Source: an uncultured Bacilli bacterium
Lineage (GTDB): Bacteria > Bacillota_I > Bacilli_A > RF39 > UBA660
Assembly: GCA_910585335.1 (NCBI GenBank)
Contig: CAJUCU010000005.1
Location: forward strand, 1 to 37,823
DNA: 37,823 nucleotides
Direction: 5' to 3'
In this document: positions 18,101-24,824 of the stretch, one piece after another
How positions within the stretch are numbered: position 1 is the first letter of the stretch
How the letters are laid out: each line of letters starts with the position of its first letter
Notes under the pieces: generated by a model
Database searches by the model: none
Told to the model about the DNA's origin: nothing
The model's input: only the letters and a program-made list of their open reading frames with translations
Position numbers and translations under genes: made by a program

Positions 18101-18424
18101 TTATTTAGACTTCACTGCTTTATCCACCTCACGAAATAAATAGTTCATAATCACATTAAACCCCTTTTCAATAACAGAAGAGGTTCCAAGTACGATATCA
18201 GAAATATGATTACTATAAACTTTCTCCTTGACCAAATAATTATTAAGATCAATTTTCTTCCCAGCTTTTAAATCTTGCTCATATTTTTCCATAGCCTCTT
18301 GCGTAAGGGCAGTCTTCTTCCGATTTTCTACTTCTAAATATCCAGAAGCCATCCCAAAATAAACTACTAAAAAAATAATACCCAAAGTTCCACCTACCAT
18401 TCTAACAACATTTTTACCCTTCAC
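18101..18424 (-). CDS. Small membrane protein downstream of spoIIP (yqxA position)
   Basis: About 107 residues with one hydrophobic segment near the N-terminus (GGTLGIIFLVVYFGMASGYL), then a charged helical region and an amphipathic C-terminus. I do not recognise a domain. Its place right after gpr-spoIIP matches that of yqxA in Bacillus subtilis, which suggests a sporulation-linked role by context only. The start is uncertain: GTG at 18424 is chosen because GAGGTG lies 10 nt upstream, while a TTG at 18433 is too close to that site. It overlaps spoIIP by 11 nt. Confidence 0.6.
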   Translation of the reverse strand: MKGKNVVRMVGGTLGIIFLVVYFGMASGYLEVENRKKTALTQEAMEKYEQDLKAGKKIDLNNYLVKEKVYSNHISDIVLGTSSVIEKGFNVIMNYLFREVDKAVKSK

Positions 18425-19355
18425 TTGTCCCAATCACCTCACGAAAAACTTCACTAAAAGCATTAACAGAATTTAGTACTTCTGTAATTTTATTATCAGG
18501 TCCGCCAACTTCTAATAAAATAGTATATTCCGAACTATCTTGATTATAAACACCATTCACACCCTCTCCTCCTTTTTTATAAATGCCTTTAGAAAGTCCT
18601 GGATATTTTTCATTTATTTTCGCATTCAATTGATTTGTAAACGCCAAATTCTTCTCATAATCCGGATTTTCTAAACCAATTAAAAATAACAATTTAGCAT
18701 AACTTTTCTCTCCAATTGTAACTGTCGTTTTATCATAACGAAGCGAGTCTCTATGAAAATCAATAAAATAACGAATACTAGGATACTTCTTTTTTACATC
18801 ATCTAAATATATTCGACTGGCTCGATAACTATAATTGTAATTCCACTGATTCGCTCGCAAAAGATCTTTAATACTTCTCTCTTCTACTAATGTTGGAAGA
18901 CCAGCATCCTCAAATCTTTCTTGTAAAATATAACTCCCCACCAAAACCGTAGGCTTAACAGAATACTCTGCTATATTAGAAGGTGCATACTCTTCTGTTT
19001 GATGACTATTATAAATATAAATAAGTGGTTCTTTAGAAATCTCTTTTTTCTCTTGCTCCTCCTTTTTTACTTCCTTCTCTAATTTGACCAAGCCTTTATA
19101 GTTTTGATTCAAAAGAAAGACTGGATTGGCAACTACTTCTTTCACTTTCCCTAAAAAGCTAACATCCTCTTTAATATAGATATTTTCTTGTTTTAACAAA
19201 AACTTCACTAAAACTTTATCCGTAAGTTTAAAATCACACTGTTCTAAATATTGATAAGTAATATAAATAGATAATAGAAAAAAGAAAAGAAAAACAAATA
19301 GTTTTAATTTTCGACGCGATTTTTTATGATTTTTCGCAATGAATTTTTGACTCAT
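18414..19355 (-). CDS. spoIIP: Stage II sporulation protein P
   Basis: SpoIIP is the membrane-bound amidase/endopeptidase of the SpoIIDMP engulfment machine. The 313 residues have a basic N-terminus and a transmembrane segment at about 18-36. The periplasm-facing SpoIIP domain (about 108-310) shows YNSHQTEEY (His118), FIDFHRDSLR (His201) and the LLEVGGPDN segment (Glu282). GGTGAT precedes the ATG. A terminator-like hairpin separates it from gpr, so separate sporulation promoters are expected; I could not identify one. Confidence 0.93.
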   Translation of the reverse strand: MSQKFIAKNHKKSRRKLKLFVFLFFFLLSIYITYQYLEQCDFKLTDKVLVKFLLKQENIYIKEDVSFLGKVKEVVANPVFLLNQNYKGLVKLEKEVKKEEQEKKEISKEPLIYIYNSHQTEEYAPSNIAEYSVKPTVLVGSYILQERFEDAGLPTLVEERSIKDLLRANQWNYNYSYRASRIYLDDVKKKYPSIRYFIDFHRDSLRYDKTTVTIGEKSYAKLLFLIGLENPDYEKNLAFTNQLNAKINEKYPGLSKGIYKKGGEGVNGVYNQDSSEYTILLEVGGPDNKITEVLNSVNAFSEVFREVIGTSEG

Positions 19356-19366
19356 ATTCTATCACC

Positions 19367-19395
19367 AAAAAAAGCATACTATGCCTCATATGCTT
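19367..19395 (-). terminator. Terminator between gpr and spoIIP
   Basis: AAGCATA/TATGCTT (7 bp, 10-nt loop) begins at the gpr stop and is followed by a T run on the minus strand. It ends about 12 nt before the spoIIP start. Confidence 0.75.
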
Positions 19396-20431
19396 ATTTT
19401 GTCGGATTGAAGTGTTCATGTAAACTTTTATTAATACCATTTCCTAAAAGTAGCGAAAGCCTCTCAATAGTGAAGTCAATTTCTTTGGGAGTAACCATCA
19501 AATTATAATTAATAGGAATTAACACCTCTTTGATTAATTGTTTTACTTCTTCTAAAGATAAATTACCAACAACACCTAAGATTTCATTTTTCTCTTTCTG
19601 AGACAAAGTATCAGGATAATGACTATAGTTCTGCCTACTTTCTGGAACCAATTTTAACTTCGCATCATCTATATGGTCTATTTTATAACTAAAATGCTTA
19701 TAAATATATTGAAACGTATCTGCAACGATGGTTACTAAATCAACAATAGTAGGAACACCGATAACCAAAACTGGAATACCAAGTGTTTCATAAGATAGTT
19801 CATCACGGTTATTTCCAACACCAGAGCCAGGAATAATTCCTGTATTAGAAATTTGTATGGTTTTTGTCACACGTTCAATATTAGTCGCTTTCAAAGCATC
19901 AATCACAATTAAAAAGCCAGGCTTAGAAGCATTGATAGCACCCTTGATGAGTTCTCCTGTTTCAATCCCTGTACTACCAGTTACATCCGGATTAAAAGCA
20001 CAAGTTTCACGGTATCCCTTTTCCACATCACCAAGTTGGAAAAGATGACGTGTTACTAAAATTTGATCAACTGCTTTAGGACCTAACGCATCAGGCGTAG
20101 AATGTTCATTACCAAGTCCTACAATTAATGCCGAATCACTATCTTTGATGTTACAATCAGCTAAAAACTGTTTAAACACTTGGATAAAAACCTTTTCTAC
20201 TTTTTTATATTGATCTTTATCTGTAATATCTTGAAAACTAATAGTTCGATAAAGTCCCGCTTTTCGATTTAACTTTTTGCTTCCCTCCACAGTTAAATTC
20301 ATCTCTTCTACCTGAATATGATCAATTTCATAACATTTTTTATTAATATCTTCTGCTGCTAGAGATTCTAATCTTTCTTCAACGACCAAGTCGGTTCGAT
20401 ATTCATGATTGCTCAAATTAATTGTATGCAT
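19394..20431 (-). CDS. gpr: Germination protease GPR
   Basis: GPR is an aspartic protease that degrades small acid-soluble proteins during germination. The 345 residues include the RTDLVVEE segment near the autoprocessing region, GLGNEHSTPDALGPKAVDQI with catalytic Asp114, and LIVIDALKATNIERV with Asp178. GSGVGNNRDELS and the C-terminal helical region follow. GGTGAT precedes the ATG. It is divergent from rpsT and upstream of spoIIP, the order known in Bacillus. With spoIIP it shows that this lineage carries endospore genes. Confidence 0.95.
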   Translation of the reverse strand: MHTINLSNHEYRTDLVVEERLESLAAEDINKKCYEIDHIQVEEMNLTVEGSKKLNRKAGLYRTISFQDITDKDQYKKVEKVFIQVFKQFLADCNIKDSDSALIVGLGNEHSTPDALGPKAVDQILVTRHLFQLGDVEKGYRETCAFNPDVTGSTGIETGELIKGAINASKPGFLIVIDALKATNIERVTKTIQISNTGIIPGSGVGNNRDELSYETLGIPVLVIGVPTIVDLVTIVADTFQYIYKHFSYKIDHIDDAKLKLVPESRQNYSHYPDTLSQKEKNEILGVVGNLSLEEVKQLIKEVLIPINYNLMVTPKEIDFTIERLSLLLGNGINKSLHEHFNPTK

Positions 20432-20573
20432 TTTTTATCACCCATTATTAATATCTACCGAATTTAAAATTTTATGTTTGAAAAGGATAGCAATAGAAAG
20501 AAAAAATCGAGTGATGAATCGGCGTAAAAATATAAAATAACTGAAGTTTTACTAATCTTTCACTAATTTTCGT

Positions 20574-20602
20574 TTGCATTTTCTAATATTATTTGATAAA
20601 AT
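20574..20602 (+). promoter_or_regulatory. Sigma-A promoter of rpsT
   Basis: TTGCAT (20574-20579), 17-bp spacer, TGATAAAAT with -10 at 20597-20602. Confidence 0.75.
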
Positions 20603-20632
20603 TAATATGTTTACAAAAGCGAGGTGAAAAAA

Positions 20633-20896
20633 ATGCCAAATATTAAAAGTGCCAAAAAACGTGTTCGTAGCAATGCAAAACGTGAAAAGGTAAATACACT
20701 AGTTACTTCTAGTATGAAAACAGCGATTAAAAATTTTGAAAAAAGCGTAAAAGCTGGAAACAAAGAAGAAGCTGCAACTTACTTAAATATTGCAATTCAA
20801 AGAATTGATAAAGCAGTATCTAGTGGTTTAGTACATCAAAACAAAGGTGCACGTTTAAAATCAAGACTTACAAAATTAAAAAATGCAATGGAATAA
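20633..20896 (+). CDS. rpsT: 30S ribosomal protein S20
   Basis: An 87-residue, strongly basic helical protein. MPNIKSAKKRVRSN and the C-terminal KGARLKSRLTKL are typical of S20, which binds 16S rRNA early in 30S assembly. The start is the ATG at 20633, with GAGGTG 6 nt upstream; an in-frame GTG at 20624 lies inside the ribosome site and is rejected. Single gene with its own promoter and terminator. Confidence 0.97.
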   Translation: MPNIKSAKKRVRSNAKREKVNTLVTSSMKTAIKNFEKSVKAGNKEEAATYLNIAIQRIDKAVSSGLVHQNKGARLKSRLTKLKNAME

Positions 20897-20914
20897 AATT
20901 TCCATTGTTTTTTT
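20886..20914 (+). terminator. Terminator of rpsT
   Basis: CAATGGAA/TTCCATTG (8 bp), 6-nt loop containing the stop codon, then TTTTTTT. Confidence 0.9.
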
Positions 20915-20982
20915 CTGTCAAGCAAGACTATTTCTTTAATTTTTTTCGTGCTTTTATGATATGATAATAATAGGTGAAAAAT

Positions 20983-21888
20983 ATGCAATATAAAAGTTTT
21001 CTAATCACGGGGTGTTTATTAATTATTTTTGGTTTAGCCTTTCTTTTAAGAGAACAACTAACGATTCTATATACAGACCACTTTATAAAATCAAAACAAG
21101 AAATAAAACTAGAAGGACATAATAATTATTATCGCAACAAAGAATATCATTTCCTAAAGAATAAAACAGACTTTAATCCTCATTCGAAGCAAGATTTAAT
21201 TGACATCTACTACACAGTAATCAATAGTGGTAAAGACAAATTCACATTTTATTGTCCAACGGATTGGGAAGATTGTATTCCAGAAGTAAAATATTTAGCG
21301 AATGATCAGTCGACACTATCCCACATCAATAACTTTGTCCATCCATATAACGGCTTCAAGCATATCGAAACAGAATATGATAGTACTGGAAAAATTACCA
21401 TTCATATTGATAAAACCTATATGATTGATAAAGAAGTCAAAAAAGTAAAGACCCTATTAGAAAATAAGAATCTATCTACTATAGACCAAATCAAAACATA
21501 TCATGATTATATTATCAACACGAGCAAATACGATTCTAACCGAAGTGATCAAAATATTGTCAAATACAAATCAGACATTGCCTATGGTCCTCTTTTAGAA
21601 GGTCGAGGCTTATGTGGTGGTTATACAGATGCTATGGCTTTATTCTTAGAAGAGATGAAGGTAGAAAACTTCAAGGTTGCCAGTGAAAATCATGTCTGGA
21701 ATGCCGTAAAAATTGATCATAAATGGTATCACTTAGATCTAACTTGGGATGATCCAGTAACTCCAGATGGAACAGATTTATTAGAGTATAATTTCTTTCT
21801 AATTGATACAGCAAAACTAAAAGAAATAGAAAAAGAACAGCATATTTTCTCAGAAAATATCTACAAAGAATTAATAGAAGAGAATTAA
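20983..21888 (+). CDS. Membrane-anchored transglutaminase-like protein
   Basis: The 301-residue protein has an N-terminal membrane/signal segment (about 6-24) and a C-terminal transglutaminase-like core. Its Cys-His-Asp triad is visible: GRGLCGGYTDAM (Cys211), ENHVWNAV (His237) and YHLDLTWDDP (Asp252). Such proteins can be proteases, cross-linkers or peptide-processing enzymes, so the activity is open; the leader suggests action outside the membrane. The ATG at 20983 is preferred over the GTG at 20974, since AGGTG sits at proper spacing. A TGATATGAT extended -10 lies upstream. Confidence 0.85.
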   Translation: MQYKSFLITGCLLIIFGLAFLLREQLTILYTDHFIKSKQEIKLEGHNNYYRNKEYHFLKNKTDFNPHSKQDLIDIYYTVINSGKDKFTFYCPTDWEDCIPEVKYLANDQSTLSHINNFVHPYNGFKHIETEYDSTGKITIHIDKTYMIDKEVKKVKTLLENKNLSTIDQIKTYHDYIINTSKYDSNRSDQNIVKYKSDIAYGPLLEGRGLCGGYTDAMALFLEEMKVENFKVASENHVWNAVKIDHKWYHLDLTWDDPVTPDGTDLLEYNFFLIDTAKLKEIEKEQHIFSENIYKELIEEN

Positions 21889-21906
21889 AAACACTCTTCT
21901 ATTTTT
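21873..21906 (+). terminator. Terminator of the transglutaminase-like gene
   Basis: AATAGAAGAG/CTCTTCTATT (10 bp), 11-nt loop including the stop codon, T-rich tail. It isolates the gene from the peptide locus that starts 16 bp later. Confidence 0.85.
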
Positions 21907-21921
21907 ATATTAAAAAAACAT

Positions 21922-21950
21922 TTGCCACAGGAACAAACGTTTGATATAAT
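21922..21950 (+). promoter_or_regulatory. Strong sigma-A promoter of the 30-aa peptide mRNA
   Basis: TTGCCA (21922-21927), 17-bp spacer, TGATATAAT with -10 at 21945-21950. Predicted transcription start near 21957. Confidence 0.85.
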
Positions 21951-21985
21951 GGACCCAGGAATATTTAGTTAATTTAGGTACTATT

Positions 21986-22013
21986 CTCCTTTACTTTTTT
22001 AAAGTGAAAGGAG
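21986..22013 (+). promoter_or_regulatory. Hairpin that locks the peptide's ribosome-binding site
   Basis: CTCCTTT (21986-21992) pairs with the SD AAAGGAG (22007-22013). ACTTT (21993-21997) pairs with AAAGT (22001-22005), leaving one bulged G and a 3-nt loop. The whole ribosome site is base-paired, predicting poor translation of the full-length RNA. Confidence 0.8.
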
Positions 22014-22021
22014 TTGAATTT

Positions 22022-22114
22022 ATGAGAAAGAAAGAGAAAACTCTAATGAATATCATAATACTCCTTATTATTGTGATTTTAGTCATATTAATAAAAATAG
22101 TACCAACTGTATAA
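22022..22114 (+). CDS. 30-residue single-span membrane peptide, candidate type I toxin
   Basis: The peptide starts MRKKEKTLMN and continues with about 18 Ile/Leu/Val residues, then ends KIVPTV. A basic N-terminus followed by one membrane span is the usual form of type I toxins of Gram-positive bacteria (TxpA, BsrG, Fst classes), but I recognise no specific family. AAAGGAG lies 8 nt before the ATG and is held in a hairpin. The gene has its own strong promoter and terminator, and an antisense RNA covers its last 23 nt and the 3' UTR. A harmless small membrane protein is the alternative. Lack of any larger ORF here supports it as the product. Confidence 0.7.
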   Translation: MRKKEKTLMNIIILLIIVILVILIKIVPTV

Positions 22115-22124
22115 GTCAGTACTA
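22092..22124 (-). terminator. Terminator of the predicted antisense RNA
   Basis: In the minus-strand RNA an 11-bp stem forms across a 5-nt loop, from UAGUACUGACU and AGUUGGUACUA, followed by UUUUU. Two pairs are G-U; on the plus strand the same positions are C-A and A-C mismatches. The hairpin is therefore built for the minus strand. Confidence 0.8.
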
Positions 22125-22138
22125 AATCAATTGAAAAT

Positions 22139-22179
22139 GGAATAGTACCTAACTCTTCAAAACTAGGTATTCCTTTTTT
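22139..22179 (+). terminator. Terminator of the 30-aa peptide mRNA
   Basis: GGAATA (22139-22144) pairs with TATTCC (22168-22173), and CCTA (22148-22151) with TAGG (22164-22167), with a GTA bulge and then six T. Confidence 0.8.
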
Positions 22180-22207
22180 AGTTTATGCAAGTCTCCTTGA
22201 CATATTC

Positions 22208-22237
22208 ATTATAGCATTAAAAATGGTATATTAGCAA
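22208..22237 (-). promoter_or_regulatory. Sigma-A promoter of the antisense RNA
   Basis: Minus strand: TTGCTA (22237-22232), 18-bp spacer, TGCTATAAT with -10 at 22213-22208. Predicted start near 22201. Confidence 0.75.
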
Positions 22238-22298
22238 GCATTTTCTTGCGTCATAAAATTTCAAATATAAATGATAGTTTCTAAAACAAATCATATCT

Positions 22299-23579
22299 TT
22301 AGAAAAAGAAAGAAACCAACTTGGCGCCAAAAGTCAAAAATTGAAAAATGGTAACCTCCAAAATGGAATAGAAAAAAATCACAACAGTATCAATGATAGA
22401 TACTTTCATTTTTTCAGACCGAATCCTTAAAATACAAAGATGAGAATAAATGGCACTCATCAAAACAATATAGGCTCCCAAAAATAATAAGATAGGATAA
22501 ATATCAATAATCTGCTTAAAAGAGCCCACTAACAAAGCAATCCCAGATAAAATTATAATAATAGGTGCTAAAAAATCATATAGCAAAGAACAAAGCCATT
22601 TTACCCCATTGCTATGAGAATGTAAGAAAAGATGCCGAAAACTACGCGCCCATTTTTTTCTTTGTTTAAAAAATGTAGTCAAATTATGATAACTAGCGAC
22701 AAAACAAAAAGCATCAGGCGCATATTTGATTAGATGTTCTGATTGATTTTCAGAACAATAATCTTCTATTTTTCTAGCAAGCTCAAAGTTCTCTCCACAT
22801 CCTTTTAAATCATACCCTCCTAGTTTTACAACAACATCTTTTTGAAATAAATCAAACTGAGGAAGAAAACTTCTCTCTGTATCACCATGATAGAAATAAA
22901 TATTTTCAAGATTAGAAGTACCAACCAAGAAACCATTCATATATTTCTTTTTATATAAAGACTTCTTGTATAAATCACCATCACGTACCACTTTTACAAA
23001 TCCCCTACAGAAAAGAATCTTATCATCTTCTAAAATAGGTTGTGCTAATTTCTGAAGTGCGTCTTCTGCCAAAGAGGAATTTGGATTCAAACAAGTAAAA
23101 TAAGGATATTCTGCTACATTAATACCCGCATGAATCGCATCGATGATGCCCCCTTGGTCTTTTTTGAGCAAAGTAATGCGAACATCTTCTATCACACTTT
23201 GATAAATATGAGACACTTCTTTTGTCTCAAGACGCTTTTGAATAGGACGATCGACAGGCTTCATATCAAACTTTTTAATAAAAGCCTCTCTTGTCTTATA
23301 ATCTAGGCTATCATCAATAACTACAATCTCATATAACTTATAACGAAGTCCTAAAAGAGACTGTACTGTTTTAGCAATATTCTTATCCTCCGTCTGAGCA
23401 GGAATCAAAATAGAAATCGGAACATAATAATCATGATGTAAATGATTTCTAAACTTACGTCGACTTTGAAACTGATGTAAAAAAACAGTGCCCTTTATCA
23501 TAACGATAAAAGCATAAACTGAGTAAACAACAAGGTAAGAAACAAAAAACAAACTCATACCAGTCACAAATTCTCTCAT
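22299..23579 (-). CDS. Family 2 glycosyltransferase-like membrane protein with altered metal motif
   Basis: The 426 residues have an N-terminal span (about 8-30), a GT-A domain (about 50-315) and three C-terminal spans (about 333-352, 358-380, 395-416), as in processive cellulose/hyaluronan-type synthases. The first Asp pair is present (VVIDDS, 88-91), but the DxD site reads NPN (165-167) and the acceptor-site GED reads GEN (262-264). A QRKKW (306-310) replaces Q/RxxRW. It may be inactive or use another mechanism. It overlaps the HEAT-repeat gene by 4 nt (ATGA), so the two proteins probably work together at the membrane. Confidence 0.8.
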   Translation of the reverse strand: MREFVTGMSLFFVSYLVVYSVYAFIVMIKGTVFLHQFQSRRKFRNHLHHDYYVPISILIPAQTEDKNIAKTVQSLLGLRYKLYEIVVIDDSLDYKTREAFIKKFDMKPVDRPIQKRLETKEVSHIYQSVIEDVRITLLKKDQGGIIDAIHAGINVAEYPYFTCLNPNSSLAEDALQKLAQPILEDDKILFCRGFVKVVRDGDLYKKSLYKKKYMNGFLVGTSNLENIYFYHGDTERSFLPQFDLFQKDVVVKLGGYDLKGCGENFELARKIEDYCSENQSEHLIKYAPDAFCFVASYHNLTTFFKQRKKWARSFRHLFLHSHSNGVKWLCSLLYDFLAPIIIILSGIALLVGSFKQIIDIYPILLFLGAYIVLMSAIYSHLCILRIRSEKMKVSIIDTVVIFFYSILEVTIFQFLTFGAKLVSFFF

Positions 23580-24718
23580 CCTTGCTTCACTCCCTTCTGT
23601 ACTGTAATTTCTAAAATTTCACTCTTCTTCTTACCAGCTTGTTGCCAAACGTATTTCAACATATCACGAGCATATGGATCTTGAATCTTTTGAATCTTCT
23701 CTACATTCTCTTTGGTAAGCTCCATTCTAGATAAAGAAATAGCCACATTCTTTCGAACATGATAATTCCGGTCTGATAGACTATCAATTAAAGCTTCACG
23801 AGTTTTATTGTTGTCGTAACTTCCTAATGCAAACGCTGCCACAAGACGATATTCAAAACGCGATTCCTTCTTGTCCTTTAATTCCTCTAAAAGTACAGGA
23901 ACAATAGGATGATATTTATGTTTTGCAAAATAACGTAATATAGAAAGTTGAACTTCCTTGTGATATTTCTTAGTTTTTAGTTTCTGATAAATCTCTTCCC
24001 TTCTATCTTCATTACAAAAGCGTATATAAGTAATAATCGCCATTTGAAAATTCGCATTAAATTTATCAAATTCTTGTAAAAGAAGGTCAATTAATTCAGA
24101 CTGATTCCCAGTAAACTTAAAAAGATCATCGGCAAGTAATTTAGGACTATAATACAAATTACGATTACTAATTTTTTTAAGTGAATTTACAACCAATTTA
24201 GCAGAGTCTTTCTGATAAAAAAAGAGCATCGCATTTTCCCGACAATAAACGGAATCATCCATAATAAAATGCATCATCGCATATCGAATAGAATCATTCG
24301 CATCATTTTCAATCAACTCTGGAAAAAGAGATAATACATGAGTAAAATAAGCCTTTTGAAAAGAACCTTTGCGTCGATAATAAATAGCTAAATCTTGAAA
24401 AGCACTGGAAATTCCATGACAATAAGATAAAAACAAATTTTCATCTTTCTCCTTCAGCTCACTCATCACTTCTTCAAATATGAACAAATGATCCACTTGA
24501 GCTAACTCTTTTTTTAAGAAGATGATATGTTCTTTGGTCGCAACATCACTCTCTTTAAAATGTCGCACCATCTCATGAATCACTTTGGTATACATCTTTT
24601 TCTTTACCAATCTTTTTTTCTCTAAAAAAGCCTCTTTAAGCGTAGAAAAAACGGAAAAGCCAATGATTCCAACAATCACAATCATATAAACGCCAACAAT
24701 TTTTATAATATACTCCAT
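23576..24718 (-). CDS. Membrane-anchored HEAT-repeat protein
   Basis: A 380-residue protein with one N-terminal span (about 5-25). A long helical domain follows, with HEAT-like repeats in the C-terminal half (for example RLVAAFALGSYDNNKTREALIDSL and YHVRKNVAISLSRM). HEAT repeats are protein-interaction scaffolds. HEAT proteins commonly accompany family 2 glycosyltransferases, and the 4-nt overlap with the next gene supports a complex. A GGAAGG ribosome site lies 11 nt before the ATG. Confidence 0.8.
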   Translation of the reverse strand: MEYIIKIVGVYMIVIVGIIGFSVFSTLKEAFLEKKRLVKKKMYTKVIHEMVRHFKESDVATKEHIIFLKKELAQVDHLFIFEEVMSELKEKDENLFLSYCHGISSAFQDLAIYYRRKGSFQKAYFTHVLSLFPELIENDANDSIRYAMMHFIMDDSVYCRENAMLFFYQKDSAKLVVNSLKKISNRNLYYSPKLLADDLFKFTGNQSELIDLLLQEFDKFNANFQMAIITYIRFCNEDRREEIYQKLKTKKYHKEVQLSILRYFAKHKYHPIVPVLLEELKDKKESRFEYRLVAAFALGSYDNNKTREALIDSLSDRNYHVRKNVAISLSRMELTKENVEKIQKIQDPYARDMLKYVWQQAGKKKSEILEITVQKGVKQG

Positions 24719-24751
24719 TACTACTACTACCTTCCTACCTAAACAATCGAA

Positions 24752-24780
24752 TTTATACTGTTTTTATTGTAACATGGCAA
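24752..24780 (-). promoter_or_regulatory. Sigma-A promoter of the HEAT/glycosyltransferase-like operon
   Basis: Minus strand: TTGCCA (24780-24775), 17-bp spacer, TATAAA (24757-24752). Confidence 0.65.
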
Positions 24781-24796
24781 TGATTATAGTAGCAAG

Positions 24797-24824
24797 AAAA
24801 AAGAAGAAATTATTCATCTCTTCT
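24797..24824 (-). terminator. Terminator of ileS
   Basis: AGAAGA/TCTTCT stem (24802-24807 with 24819-24824) then a T run on the minus strand; overlaps the ileS stop. Confidence 0.7.

Larger units (their letters stand above)
21974..22152 (+). repeat. 13-nt inverted repeat pairing the 5' and 3' ends of the peptide mRNA
   Basis: TTAGGTACTATTC (21974-21986) is the exact complement of GAATAGTACCTAA (22140-22152), with one further G-U pair possible. The 3' copy is also the 5' arm of the terminator, so the two pairings compete. Long-range 5'-3' pairing is a known feature of type I toxin mRNAs such as hok. Confidence 0.75.
22092..22201 (-). ncRNA. Predicted antisense RNA (candidate antitoxin), about 110 nt
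   Basis: It is predicted from a good promoter (22237-22208) and a strong terminator (22124-22092) on the minus strand. It would overlap the last codons of the 30-aa ORF and the whole 3' UTR with its terminator, a convergent 3' overlap like TxpA/RatA and BsrG/SR4. It has no plausible ORF of its own. Because it copies the complement of the 3' repeat, it contains the same 13-mer as the mRNA leader. Confidence 0.65.

Noticed and set aside
22234..22249. Small hairpin GCAAG-CATTTT-CTTGC
   Set aside because: Only 5 bp, no T run on either strand; it overlaps the antisense -35 and probably has no role.
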